Source of the DNA: Tigriopus japonicus
Lineage: Eukaryota; Arthropoda; Copepoda; Harpacticoida; Harpacticidae
Assembly (NCBI GenBank): GCA_010645155.1
Contig: CM021316.1
Coordinates: 6,934,288 to 6,998,287, forward strand
Direction: 5' to 3'
DNA: 64,000 nt
The notes under the pieces were generated by a model. The model did no database searches. It saw nothing but the letters and a program-made list of their open reading frames with translations, and was not told where the DNA came from. The position numbers were made by a program, and so were the translations under genes. Positions 51,187 to 62,456 of the stretch are shown piece by piece; within the stretch, counting starts at the first letter, position 1; each line of letters begins with the position of its first letter.

Positions 51187-51930
51187 ATGAAAATGTGAGT
51201 GTTCAATTTCACTTTTAATTGGATTCGATATGGAAGGATTAGTCAGTGTTAGCTCGTCATCATGAAAGCAAAGCGAGGTTGGGTCCTGCCAAACGAATGG
51301 GGCTCTTCCTTAGGCGTTCCCTTTATGCTGACGAGGAAGACGAAGTGGTGATTTTGTACCACTTTCAATGGATTGGAAAGAAGCTCAAAGCTTTTCGTGA
51401 ATTGTGTTCCTCCCCTAGTTCCAAGTTCCTTGCCGCTCGATCCATGCTCCTCGTTACCAGCATGATGGCCATTGTCGGTCCTGATCCCGTATGCCGTAAA
51501 AATGGCTCTAAATTCATGGTCAAGGAGATTGCTTGCTAGCTAGCTAGCAAGCATCCACCTCGTCGGCCTCGGCTCTTTCTTTCCCGACTTCTTCTCCAGT
51601 CCTGTTCTCTTGGTGACTTGACTGCCCCTTACTTTCTTACTTACATACTTTCTTGCCGAGAGCCGTTTTTACCCCTGATCTGGAACTTAACATCTTCAAC
51701 CTTTTGTCATCACTGTCGTTCTCCAAACGCCTCGCCGCCGGTAAAACACTATTTGGAAATGGGGCTATTTTGTGCCCCGTTATTTGGTAAATGGGGCAGA
51801 TCTTCAACCTCGGACAAATAATTCTCGATCTCGAAACTGGTTGTGAGCTAACCGCTCGTTCGTTTTGCGAGCAACTAGGGCATGTTTGATTGTTCCAGCA
51901 ACCCTTTTTCCGTGAATTGGAACAAAACAA
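51187..51930. other. Gene-free stretch with one unrecognised open frame
   Basis: The + strand frame 51246-51539 (about 97 codons) has balanced codon use and encodes stretches such as SLYADEEDEVVILYHFQW. I recognise no family. Its TAG stop lies inside a palindrome at 51530-51553. No splice site pair frames it convincingly. It may be chance or an old exon. Confidence 0.3.
51530..51553. repeat. 24-bp perfect palindrome
   Basis: The half-site TGCTTGCTAGCT is followed by its exact reverse complement. The core is (CTAG)n-like, so slippage could have made it. It resembles the AGCTAGC cluster at 22613-22639. Confidence 0.85.
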
Positions 51931-51934
51931 GCGT

Positions 51935-52081
51935 GTGGGGATTTAGGGGTCAGCACAACGGCTTTTCACCACGGAAGTTGCAGGTTCGATTCTTCTTGCA
52001 ACATCTTTTAGTAGTTTCCAAGACGAGAGTCAACTTCTGAACACTAGCAAATGTAATTCGAAGTCGATTTAAAAAAAAAAA
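51935..52081 (+). mobile_element. tRNA-derived SINE-like unit, degenerate
   Basis: GGTTCGATTCT (51983-51993) matches an RNA polymerase III B box. An A-box-like GGATTTAGGGG lies about 43 nt upstream, and TTTTCAC could be an anticodon loop of a tRNA-Glu-like head. About 75 bp further on there is a run of 11 A (about 52070-52081), as at a retroposon tail. The stems do not pair well, so it is not a working tRNA. No target duplication was found. A tRNA pseudogene is the main alternative. Confidence 0.4.
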
Positions 52082-52084
52082 CTC

Positions 52085-55000
52085 AAATTCGAAGTTCAAG
52101 ATGATTCTTGTACTTTAAATCATTCACCTCCAAACGCGTTGTTCCATCAATGAAAAGCATTTTAAAGTGTGGAGTCCCTAATCTATGAGTTTGAGCATTT
52201 TTAATGAGAAATGAGGATTTTTTGCCACGCCTCAAGAAAACACAGATTTGCTTTCGTTTAACATTCCTAGATGAGCAGCAGCTCCATTTGTGTCAAATTG
52301 AGACTAGAACACCTGTTCTCGCCATGTAATCCTCACGTGATAATTGTGCACCTCAAGGCCAATTACAACTTCTCTGGTGTTCGTTTAAACTGGAAGGAGC
52401 AGTTTCAGAAGTATTTATGCAATGAGCAGGTATTTTAAGGCCAAGTCCAAATGATCAAGTTTGCTTCCAACTTGATCTTACACCAACCAAGCTCTTTGTC
52501 TTTGCATGTGTAGGTGTGTGCTGATGAGAGAAATGTGAAGAAAATTGTCAAAAGATTTGTTTCTTGTTCCCGAAAGAGTGGAACAAGACCGAAGCTTGAA
52601 GAAAGAGTATTTCCCTATTCCAACTCTCACTTCTGACTCATTTGTAACGCAATTGTTCACTAAGACAGAGGAACAACGGTTCTCTAGCTGAACATGAAAA
52701 AAAAAACAGGTGAAGAGAAGGTCATATTGACCCAGATTTTGAGGCGTGTTGTAGACAGATTCACTGGCACGCGATCTTGATTTGACGATTTTGAACGGAT
52801 CATGGATTACTATTCCAGGGCCATCCTTGAGTACAGAGCGAAGTAGAGGGGGATCGGGCAAGGGACTGGAGCTGAGTCCTTTGGGTGGTGACAGTGCACA
52901 CGATGGGATCCATTGGGATCTAAGGCCTTATTAAAAATGAGGAAATTGAGATCATGGACGACGGAAAAAAGACAATGAAGATGGAAAATCATAATTAAAT
53001 AATGACAGAACCTTTGAAGAAGACTCAACGTAATCGTACTGGAAGACAAAACTTGACGTCCGACCAAGGGAGGGAAAAAATGAATGGTAATCCCAACAAC
53101 CACGTGGCTTGTTCTCTACTGGGATGAACTCGTTTCATCCGAGAGGACAGGGGAAAAATCAATCTCATTGATTGATTAAAACTGCGAGGACATGTGATAG
53201 ATGTTGTAATTTACTATCCCTCGAGAGGGTTGACGGGGCCCTGGCAGCGAAGAAATTTTAGTCAGAGCCAGTGGTGCTGAGCCCGGGATCAGAAGATGTC
53301 AAAATGAGATCAAATTTCGTGCTGCCGGCCTTTCTCCTCGTTCTCCATTCGTCGTCGATGTGCTCTATTGGACAGCGATGAGAGAGAGAAAACTGAGGTA
53401 GCTACCTACTACCTTCAGTATGTATGTAGCTAGAGACTCGTGCTGTATGTACGCACGTACATACGAGATGGATAGATAGATGGATAAATGGATAGATGGA
53501 TGGATAGACAACGAAGGAGTAGGCCAACTGGCACTGCACTTGGGTGGGTTTCAATAGTCGGTCACCCGAGATCATGGAACGCACGCAAACAGTTGAGCTA
53601 GTTGGTCTGTGCTAGGGAGGACGGCCATTGCTCGACCGTCCAAAACACAAGTGGGTGAGCTGAATCAGCCAATTGAGCGAGTTGTGCCAGACTGATGAAT
53701 CATACCACCATACGTTATAACATGATGCCATTTTTCCACATATCTTAACGTGGATCAAGATGAACGCTCGCCTATCTGGCTCTTCTTTTTTTCCTCCCTT
53801 TCTCTCCCACTTAACCGAGAAGCAGACTTCGAGTTACCGCATAAAACTGGGCCGCTGAGCTTAGTGTTTTGAGGCATGAACTACCGGTAGTTGGAAGCAG
53901 AGGAAAGGAGGTTGCTACAAGAGTTTTTTCATGTCCCACCAAGGTTGTGGGAGAGGATGAGCGGACTGCAAACTGGCTTGATTGAGGACATACGCACGTT
54001 CTTGTTTTCCACACCAATTTTGATCATATTTGAAACTACTCCTTTGAAGGGCAGTTGTAAAGTCGGAAGTGTATTATGATGAACTTTTCTCCACGCCTCT
54101 CCATGTAGACCCTGGAAGGATAGGATTCCTTTTTTCCCAAGGCTGAAAATTAAGAACGAGAGGGTTCTTTCTTTCTCATGGCCAAATCATCTCAACGGAA
54201 AATAAGACAGTACCCATAAACCTTGGCGTGTCCATGTGGAATCTTGGCAAGGAGGACAACTCTCGATGTATTCCAGTTGATGACACATGTTTGAGAATGT
54301 GTCACGAGGAGCTTCTCGGTGTTTATGAATGTCATACATGAGAACAGTCCATACCATACCAATCCTCAATATATGTATTAGCACAATGCTACTTTCTTCT
54401 CTCTAAATTGTCAGTGTTTGATGCTAGTGACTGATAATGGTATGCCAACGAAAGACTCGAGGAGCTTGCTTGCCAGTGTTCCCTTTGCGCCAGTTTGCCT
54501 GCCTGCTTGTTTTAGAGGGCAAACCAAGAGAGGGATAAAAGAAAAGCGAAGATACGTCAAAAGTCCTTCTGTTTGATTTATTAATTTTCCTGTGCCAGTT
54601 GGCGGCCAAGTGCCAAGTGCTGCTTTCTGAGATGGAACCGAATATCATCGGAATACAGTGGGGACACAGACTGGAGCAAACACGGTAGAACGATCAACCT
54701 ATCCAATGGACGTGCTCGGCCTCGAAGAAACCATGTCCTCTCAAAAAATACAATAGTTGATGATCACAAAATAAAGACAACAAAGTGTCGGTTTCTTTTT
54801 AACAGAGCTCTCACGTGGGCAATTATATTGTGGTAGTCGTGTCATGTATGTAATATTCAATGTCTTCACCGAGTTCACCCGCTATCAAGAATCCAAGACA
54901 AAGGCAATTGTGTCACACGAGCCTTTGGCGTGTGTGCATAAGGTATTTGTTTGTGGGTATTTGGGAACGCAACAGTGTCGGTAACGTCCAATCCCTTTCA

Positions 55001-56950
55001 GGATTTCCGTGTTTATCCATCTATCCAGTCATCTGTTTTGGATTGGGCATGTAGTCTTTGTCTTCTTTTTCTTCAGCTCACAGCTCTCTGTCTTACTCGA
55101 ATGCATTTAGCATTCCCGTGAATCAATCCAAAAAACCGGTCAGGGTGGTGATGTGATATAATAGGACACATCAGTAAACTAACTCGATGTACTCGGTAAC
55201 TTCAATTTTTGCTCAACAATGCTGTTAGCCTAATGTCTGATTATGCAAGAACATCTAGAATAGAGGTGGACTTTTCACGGCACGGCAAAACTGGCCGGAG
55301 GTGAGCCAAATCAAGTGAAAGGCAAGGATCGAATGCCAATTCAGCCGGAAATTTAGAGCAGCCTCTTTGGTCTTCTGGCTAATTTGGCTGGGCGAACTGC
55401 CAAAGATGAGGCCTCTTCTAGATTAAGGGTTGCTTGATGCAACTGTTGCAATGTTCAAAATGACTTTAAGATGCTCATTGATTGGCCCCAAGAGCAATAA
55501 TTGGTTTGAAAGTTATACAAAGGTGACTTAACTTACTGTTTTGCCACACTTTAAGTCAGCTGGTCTGTCCTAATTTTTTGGTTCAAATATAATTAATCTT
55601 AAGAAGACAACGTGCCACAGGATCCCTGAAGAGAGAAGATGAAAATCAAAAATGGTGACCAAAACAGTCAGAATATTGTTAAGAACTTATTTTGCAACAT
55701 ATTGGACAAAACCTGTCAATGTAAAGTGTAATGAACTTTAAAGCCTTTTGTGAGTGTTCAAATAATTTGTCTGAAAATAGGATCCAGAATGGCATAAGGT
55801 TTTTTTCTTAGTTTTGATTAGAAGATCACATAATCCAGCCTTTCTTCAAACTTTCAAGACACCACAATTGAGGCTTGTCAAGTAAAAATCTGCTTGCTTT
55901 TTCGACTAATATCAATGAAGACCTTTCAAATAAAATCATTCAGACCGTAAGTGTCTTTCAATAGTCTTAAAACACTACACGATTGATTTTGTGTGCAGTT
56001 TTTCTGATTTGCGGGAGACACCCTGAAGAATTAAAACAAGCTCAGTTCTTTTAAGTCGTGCACCAAAGTTCATGTGGCTCATAATTTATAAAGAGTGTTT
56101 TAGTGTCTATTTTCCAATGCATCATCATTCCCTAATCAGTGGGTTTTGTTCAAAGTCTTGTAGTGTCTTAGAAAGCTCTCTAGGTGCTCAATGTTCTCAT
56201 GAATATCAGAAGTGCGAGGCCGGCCTCTCAGAAAGCTAACTGAATGAAGGTAAGACGATTAAAACTTTTTTTGAGGATTATGATAAAGTTACTTAAAGTG
56301 TAAATATTATAAAAGTGTAGCCTGTGCAAAGGAATCTGTTCGTCTGAATTCTCTTCATCGCTTGCGCAAATCCAGAGTAGCTCTACTCTATTTCCGCGCC
56401 CTGTTGTCTTCCTTCACTCAGCTCTTGCTACCCTCGTTCGGTGTCGTCTTGCTTTAAAAATGCCACGCAAATTCATCTTGAAAATGGATTAGGAACTATA
56501 TTTCCCCCGGAAATTCTCCCCCGGACTAAAACGCGGAGTTTCATCACGCTCATTCAAGAAACAACTTGAACAACATAACGGCGTTTTTTTGAGCTTATCT
56601 GTTACCCGGCTTGAACAATTTACATAGATTTTGCTCATCCACGCCTTATCCTGAACTTAAATAAGGCATGGCAATCTTTATTGATTATTAGAAATCGATT
56701 TTTTTAAGGGTTGTCACCTTGGCATAAATTCATGTTCTAGAATTGATGGTTTCATCTTCGAATTTCTTTTATTGTACGATCGTGTCATTGATTTCAGGAC
56801 AATCTCAGTATGGTTAAGAGTTGTTCAAGCAGTTTTAAGTAGTGAATTTGCGTGTGGGTTAAGGTCCATATGCCATAAGATAGACTTGCACCTTATAGTT
56901 ATAATTGATATTGATGCAAACAAGTTGAAAATCTAGATTTCAGACCTAAG
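52085..56950. other. Gene-free stretch, AT-rich to the right
   Basis: It contains a GGAT/GATA run at 53468-53508 and a TAGAGGTGGAC/CACGGCACGGC start near 55261 that resembles a DNA-transposon end without a visible partner. A CCCCCGG pair lies near 56505-56523. A minus-strand frame of 127 codons (52478-52861) has no recognisable motif. The A+T content rises from about 55430. Confidence 0.5.
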
Positions 56951-56951
56951 G

Positions 56952-57030
56952 AGGAATTACAAAATTAGTGTTTTGCTTGAAAAATGCATTTTGTCATTCA
57001 AATATTCCAAAAGTGTATCCCAAACCGTTG
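56952..57030 (+). repeat. 79-bp direct repeat, left copy
   Basis: It matches 57931-58009 at all but a handful of positions. Shared words include TTAGTGTTTTGCTTGA, AATGCATTTTGT and GTGTATCCCAAACCGTTG. Weaker similarity continues about 25 bp past the right edge. The copies lie 979 bp apart. They are too short for typical LTRs and may mark an old duplication. Confidence 0.8.
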
Positions 57031-57089
57031 TCTGAAAATCATTTTATTTAAACTTAAGAATACTATGAGCTAGCATAAATACTGTAATG

Positions 57090-57288
57090 TATAAGGAAGC
57101 CAGAGTGGTCGCGCGTACTAATGCGTTCTTATAAGAGCCGAGGGTAAAAAAAAAGTGCTTCCCCAGACGGCGTAGGTTCGAATCCTGTTGGGGATCGAAT
57201 TGAAGCTGTCGGGAGAGATCCTTGTTTACAGGGAATCGCATTCCTTGTAGCGGTAGTAGAAAATCCGCAACAAACAAACAAAAAAAAG
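57090..57288 (+). mobile_element. tRNA-derived SINE (Leu/Ser-like head)
   Basis: The head has an A box, AAGCCAGAGTGG (57097-57108), and a perfect B box, GGTTCGAATCC (57175-57185). The T stem GTAGG/CCTGT can form with wobbles. The long spacing and extra arm fit a class II tRNA such as Leu or Ser. The anticodon stem is collapsed (a 4-nt TATA loop), so it is not a functional tRNA. A roughly 75-bp unrelated body follows, then an A-rich tail CAACAAACAAAC plus A8 (57267-57288). Such elements are transcribed by RNA polymerase III and moved by LINE machinery. Only GTATA matches on both flanks, so the target duplication is uncertain. Confidence 0.7.
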
Positions 57289-57930
57289 TATATAATTCAT
57301 CATATACGTACAATGTAATTATGGTCAAGGATGCCTAAATATCCAATTTTTGACTATTTTCCAACGTGCTCCCAAGTTTGACACACAAGGACTTTTAATT
57401 TGGCATAACCTTCTTTGCTTCTCTTCAGAACTTCATGATTTGAATTGTTAAAGAATTTCATGAAAGACTAGTCTAACCTGGATATAAGAACATTCAACAG
57501 GAAAATATATCTTGGTATCAAGTAAGATACATAGTGAAAGACTGGTTAGTTTTACTTTATTTGTTCATAATGCAATAGTATATTAGAAAGATGTCTTTTA
57601 GAGACCAAATTAAAGATATGAGAACTGTTTCAAAATGTTAAAGTTGATTGTGATTCATATTGTCTCATTTCTATCGATCTATTGTCAGTTTATTTCTAGT
57701 TTAGCTTATTTTTTTGTAAGTTTCATTGACAGTCAAATTTGTCTTAATATTTTCATGTATTCATGTGTTTTCTATTCTTATTTTTTGTTTATGAGTTAGT
57801 TCAATGATCGGTATAAGTTAGAATGATGCAAATAAACCTTATTCATTGAAAAGGTGTGTTCTAGGCTGAGTAAGAGGTAAGATAGTAGAATGTTCTAAGG
57901 GTGTTTTATCTGTTCATTGAAACCATGAAG

Positions 57931-58009
57931 AGGCATTACAAGTTTAGTGTTTTGCTTGAGTAATGCATTTTGTTATTCAAATATTCCAGAAGTGTATCCC
58001 AAACCGTTG
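57931..58009 (+). repeat. 79-bp direct repeat, right copy
   Basis: Partner of 56952-57030. The interval between the copies contains the SINE and about 640 bp of AT-rich DNA with no coding content. Confidence 0.8.
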
Positions 58010-59153
58010 CAAGTTGATGGATAATCATCAATTCTTTAAAAACTGAGACTTTCTTCTTTCAAAAGCACGTTCTCTCCTTTTGTGCTTCTCCACTTGATCT
58101 TGGTCACCCCTGATTTGCCGTGCGCCGTCCAGGAAATTCTAGATGTCCGTGGATTATGCAACGGCGTTTGGGCGAAGACACTCGCCTTTCAATAACTGGA
58201 AATGAAGCCGAGATGTCATCTTTGAAACCATCGCATTTGCATTGCAACAAAACATTTTGGTGTTCGTGCTCCTCCTTTATTAGTCTCTGTCTTCTTGGTA
58301 GTCATTTTCCATTCCCATTCATCCCAATACGGTTTATATCCTGTGCAAATTGTTGTCGTTGTTGTTGTTAAGTTAAGCAGAAGAAGAGTCCTGAAAATCG
58401 CCACAGCAATTGGGTGTTCAATGGTCAGTTGACCCCAAAAGCTCTCCACTAGGGTGAACGGGAGCTACTACCAACATGGATGGATGGCAAGCAGGCAAGA
58501 CCTTATACCTAGTTCCGCAATCCAGTTCTGAAGAAAAGAGTTTCACTACCATGTTCCTCCTCAATCCCAGCCGATCGCACTATTCGAGCTGTTAGGAGGA
58601 GTCCGTTGAGGACTCGCTTTAGTGAACACATTCACTTCCACCATTCCTTCCACCTCTCCCCAAGAGTTGGTCGTGTTGTTGCTACCGTGTTTGTGGGCAA
58701 AGAGACTCTCTATCCTTCACCGTCCATCGACGAGTGTCACCTTGAGGTGGACAGAACAAACAGCAACCAGAGTTGGGAGTCTTTTGATCCTCCTCCTTCT
58801 AGCTAAAAGATGGGCGGTGAGTGGGTACATAGGCTAGCGTTTGCCTAGTTCACAGGATGGGCGGGCGAAAGTGAAGGTTGCAACAACAAGATGAAAAATC
58901 TCTAACCGTGCGTAGAATTAGGTGGTCTAGGTTGTGGTGAAGCTCTTTCAGCTCACAACGTACGAGATTTGAGTTTGTTGCCACAAATTTTGGGCTGCCC
59001 GTCGGTCAGCTCAATTTTGTAGAGCAATAATGCGCGCTCTTCCTCTGCTTCCCCGGCCCTTTTACTAGCCCCGTTTTTCCTCCCGTTGATTGCACTGACA
59101 TACTCAACAAGATCTCTCATACTTATTCAGTGTTTGTGCTCTGCTTATTCCAG
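58010..59153. other. Region directly upstream of the brat coding exon
   Basis: G+C rises and short open frames occur, but none is convincing. TTGTGCTCTGCTTATTCCAG ending at 59153 is a good polypyrimidine tract plus AG, so at least this part is probably intron ending at a 5' UTR acceptor. GAGTCC/GGACTC near 58600 forms a small hairpin. No TATA or initiator arrangement was convincing. Confidence 0.4.
59134..59153 (+). promoter_or_regulatory. Candidate 3' splice site of a 5' UTR intron
   Basis: A pyrimidine-rich stretch ends in TTCCAG at 59153. The RING-exon frame is closed upstream by TAA at 59232-59234. Splicing here would therefore give about 273 nt of 5' UTR before the first ATG at 59427, with the rest of the leader lying upstream. 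Confidence 0.4.
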
Positions 59154-59426
59154 GTGTGATCGAAAACCGCGCCAATTTCATGGAGCATAAACCTTAACGT
59201 TTCTGGTCGCCTGCATTCCTTCAGCATCCTATAAAGTGCCCTGGCACTTTCCCCAATCGTCATCATTGAAGTCCAAGGTCATCCCGCAGCATCCGGCTAC
59301 TCATCACCATCCATCACAACCCTTGCCTCCAGTGCGGTAGTGCCCACTGCATCCTACGTTGTTCCCAGACCCGTGATCCTCGCCGTCAACGATTTCTCCG
59401 TACCCCACCCCTTGGGCCTGAGAGGC

Positions 59427-59975
59427 ATGGTCAGACAGAAGTCTGGTGAGATGGCCTCTCCCACTCCCTCCATCGACAGTCTCAATGGTGCAGGCGTAGG
59501 CTCTCTTTGCGGGGACCAGGTCAACGATCACAGTAGCGTGGAGTCCGGTCTAGGTGGAAACAGTACCAGCAGCCATGCCTACGGGGGCTCGAGTACGGGG
59601 CCTTCGTCCATGGCCGAACATGTGGGCTCTTCTGCGTCCTCGGCGGCCTCGCCCTCTTCTTCAGGACTGGGATCGTCTCCATTGGGACAGCCTTCTTTGT
59701 TTGCCTCCAGCAGTTTGTCGGTGTCAGCCAGCAGCTCGTCTTCCTCGAAATGCTTGGTTTGTCATGGATCTTTGACTCAACCTAAAGTACTGTTGTGCCT
59801 GCATACATTCTGCCAAGCGTGCCTGGAACGAATTCAAGATCACCCCGAGAAGATCAGTTGTCCTTCATGTCACGCTGATACGCCCTTGCGGAATGGAGGT
59901 GTGGCCGGTCTCTTGTCAGATTTTGGCGTTCCAGCGCTCGCAGAAGGAGGAGGTTTCATCTCGTTGGGAAATAAT
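59427..59975 (+). CDS. brat: brat orthologue, coding exon 1: Ser-rich N-terminus and RING finger
   Basis: This exon encodes residues 1-183 of a TRIM-NHL protein of the Brain tumor family. Brat is a cytoplasmic translational repressor that in flies acts with Pumilio and Nanos and limits growth of neural stem cell progeny. The frame is closed by TAA at 59232, so translation starts here. ATG 59427 is the first in-frame ATG. ATG 59451 has an equally good context and begins MASPTPSIDS, matching the start of fly Brat as I remember it, so it is a serious alternative. Residues 40-108 are Ser/Gly-rich. A complete C3HC4 RING follows: C109, C112, C124, H126, C129, C132, C145, C148. After it comes the TRIM-typical TPLRNGGVAGLL segment. 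The exon ends at AAT|GTAAGT in phase 0. A RING implies ubiquitin ligase potential, which fly Brat lacks. If intron 1 is retained, the frame runs to TGA at 60066-60068. Confidence 0.9.
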
Positions 59976-62456
59976 GTAAGTGATAGAACATCTATGATGG
60001 CTTGTACACGAGTGTTTAGTCAAGAGCTATTGGCTTGTTTTTATGGCACAAATTGGTATCTTTTTTGATTTTGCGAAGCCTAGCTTTCCTGCAATTCAGT
60101 TTACTCAGCGGAGGCATTTTCTGTGCTATAACAAGCCTTTAATACCGTGGTGCTTTCCTGCAAACAAATTTTTTATCAATGGGAAATCTTTCTTATTTAA
60201 CACACCGCAGAGTTTTGGCTGAGTCATATTCTCTGTAATGTGTATCTTTCTTAGCTTTTGGGTTTGCACACATAACGTAACTTAATGAAATCTTGTCCAC
60301 TTGTCCTTTTTATCCATATGAAGATCGAACACACGCAATAGGACTGAAATGGAATGATGACCACCATCAAATATTGTATTTCGCTTTTATACACGGAAAG
60401 AAATTCTTGTCCTCAATCTAAATGAGAAAATAGAAATTACGGCCATTCGAATGAAGTTTGAATTAAGGACGGCCTATTTAGAGAAAGAACTTGGGAACTT
60501 CAGAGAAAGAGAAAAGGGAGATGCTCTTGCTCTCGCTCTCGTTTGACATGTGAGTTGTAGTCTTGGTAACAGGAATCACGATAACTCAATTGTTCAAGCA
60601 ATGTGAGGATATAAGCGAAAGCACTTTCCTAAAGAGCACTTTGACAAACGTACTTTGCCTTAAGAACCACTAATTAAAAAAGATGGTGTGAAATAGAATT
60701 GTGACGATTGGCTTGAAATTTGAAAATCCTGCAGTTGTCCTCCCATAACGAATTTTGAACAATCACATTTGAATACATATATTCAGACGCAGAGGTTTGG
60801 AATGTCTTCAGTTATAATACTTTGTGCTGGTTGCTCCTGGACATTCATCTGATCGCACTCGATGAATCTGTGAAAATCAGCTAATTCCACCAGCTCACAT
60901 GGCATTATTGAGTGTTGAAATTTATTCGATTTCAACCCCTCCACTAGTCAATATATCGTCATCGTAGTTTGAACATTTTAGTGGTTCAATTTTTAGCTTT
61001 TAACCTCATCATCCGACAATCCACCTTTTCTTCGTTTAATCTGGGTAAGACCACTTCTTTTGATGAGCCTTTGGTTCGTTCTGAATATCGGAATCAAACA
61101 TACATCTTGAACAATCATTGTCGTCAAGCACTGGGTTGGAAAACAATTTAAGGCGATAGTACCTTCAACCACGCACTTTTCTTGAGTTTCAGTATTTATC
61201 CAAATTCAAAATATGAGCACAACGCAGGTCCAAAACAAATGGCAGGGCAGAGTGAGTTGTCGGACTAAGAATGAACAATCGCGTTTTCAGTGGAAATAAT
61301 TACTAGGCTATGAATTCAATGAGTTGAGAGCAGTCTTCGCCACATCTCGATGGGATTGGTGTCTTTCACTCATTGGATTAAAACTTTTCCAAGTCATAGA
61401 TTTCTACCAACTTCCACTTAGCACGTCCGAAGGGACGAAGAACCGACTGCCAACGAGTTTTATAAGTTTGACCCGTCTTCGAGGGTCTCTTTTCGTGTCG
61501 TGTGACAACCCATTTTTTTAATCCCTAATGTGAAAAGTACGTGGCTTGTATGTACGTAGACGGAAGAGCAGAAGTGATGATGTTGGTTCAAGGGAAGTTG
61601 GAACAAAAGTTGAATTGTCGCAGTGTGAACCACCATAGATAGATAGACGTACGTAGTAGTGGTAGTACGACATGGGGAAAAAGGAGGGCTGAACACGAAA
61701 CGCCAGTCCAAATCATGGTGTTCAATTTCCTTCCCCTGTTGGTTCGTTGGTTTACAGTATTCGTCGTGCTGAGTTGTGGCGCAAACGAAAAGTTCCCGAA
61801 TTTTAGTCCTTTCTCTTTTCCTTCTTCTTTTCAAAATTCCCCCTGTCTTGTTGCAAAGCGAGAGAACGAGGACGAAGTGTGGAAGAAAAAAAAGAGCATC
61901 AAGCAAATTCGCCATTTATTGGCCGACTCGAGATTATTTTGATTTATGTCAAGTGGCACTTTTTCCGAACTTCAACAAGAGTGTGAAACACGCAGACTAG
62001 TAAGGCGATGGCTAAGGCAATGGCTAAAGCGAAGCCATGGCCTCGTCGGCAATAACGATCCGTCATGGGTCTCCGCCGTTCTTGGGCGAGGGTCCATGGA
62101 TACGCCAACCAAGTTTGGCACTTAAAAGCTAAACTTTATGAGGATTTATTCAACCGCGATCTTCAATTGTTTGTGGAATTGAGGAAGAAAGTGGGGCCGT
62201 GGCGGCGGGTAAGCGTGCACGAAATGGGATATCCAGCACCACTTCATAGAATTGTACGTCCAACCGTAGAGAGTTATAGCCCATTTGATACAGATAAATG
62301 GCCCGAATAATCTGAAGAGTGCCACGCAAAACAACGGATTCAAGTCGATGTTTCAAGATGGCGTTAAATTACTTTACCCGTAATAAGTGACGAAGGAATA
62401 TGTACTTGCTTTTGGCTAAAAGTATCTGATTGCAATTTCTTCCATTTACTTTCTAG
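59976..62456 (+). other. brat intron 1 (no B-box exon seen)
   Basis: This 2481-bp interval starts GTAAGT and ends with TTTACTTTCTAG. I read it on the + strand for a Cys/His-rich coding segment, because TRIM proteins normally have B-box zinc fingers between RING and coiled coil, and found none. The open frame at 62065-62310 with CGG|GTAAGC near 62210 is the only exon-like patch, and its product has no zinc-ligand pattern. GA-rich DNA lies at 60480-60540 and GTACGTA-type palindromes near 61551 and 61648. Confidence 0.7.

Noticed and set aside
53394..53425. TGAGGTAG similar to the let-7 seed
   Set aside because: The rest of the mature let-7 sequence is absent and the local hairpin is far too short for a precursor.
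55266..55295. TAGAGGTGGACTTTTCACGG as a hAT end
   Set aside because: No inverted partner or octamer duplication within reach; at best a truncated copy.
56464..56475. CACGCAAATTC, as in U6 snRNA
   Set aside because: Only 11 bases match; the neighbouring U6 sequence is missing.
62065..62310. Possible alternative brat exon with CGG|GTAAGC
   Set aside because: No B-box zinc ligands, no clear acceptor and no conservation to any Brat segment.
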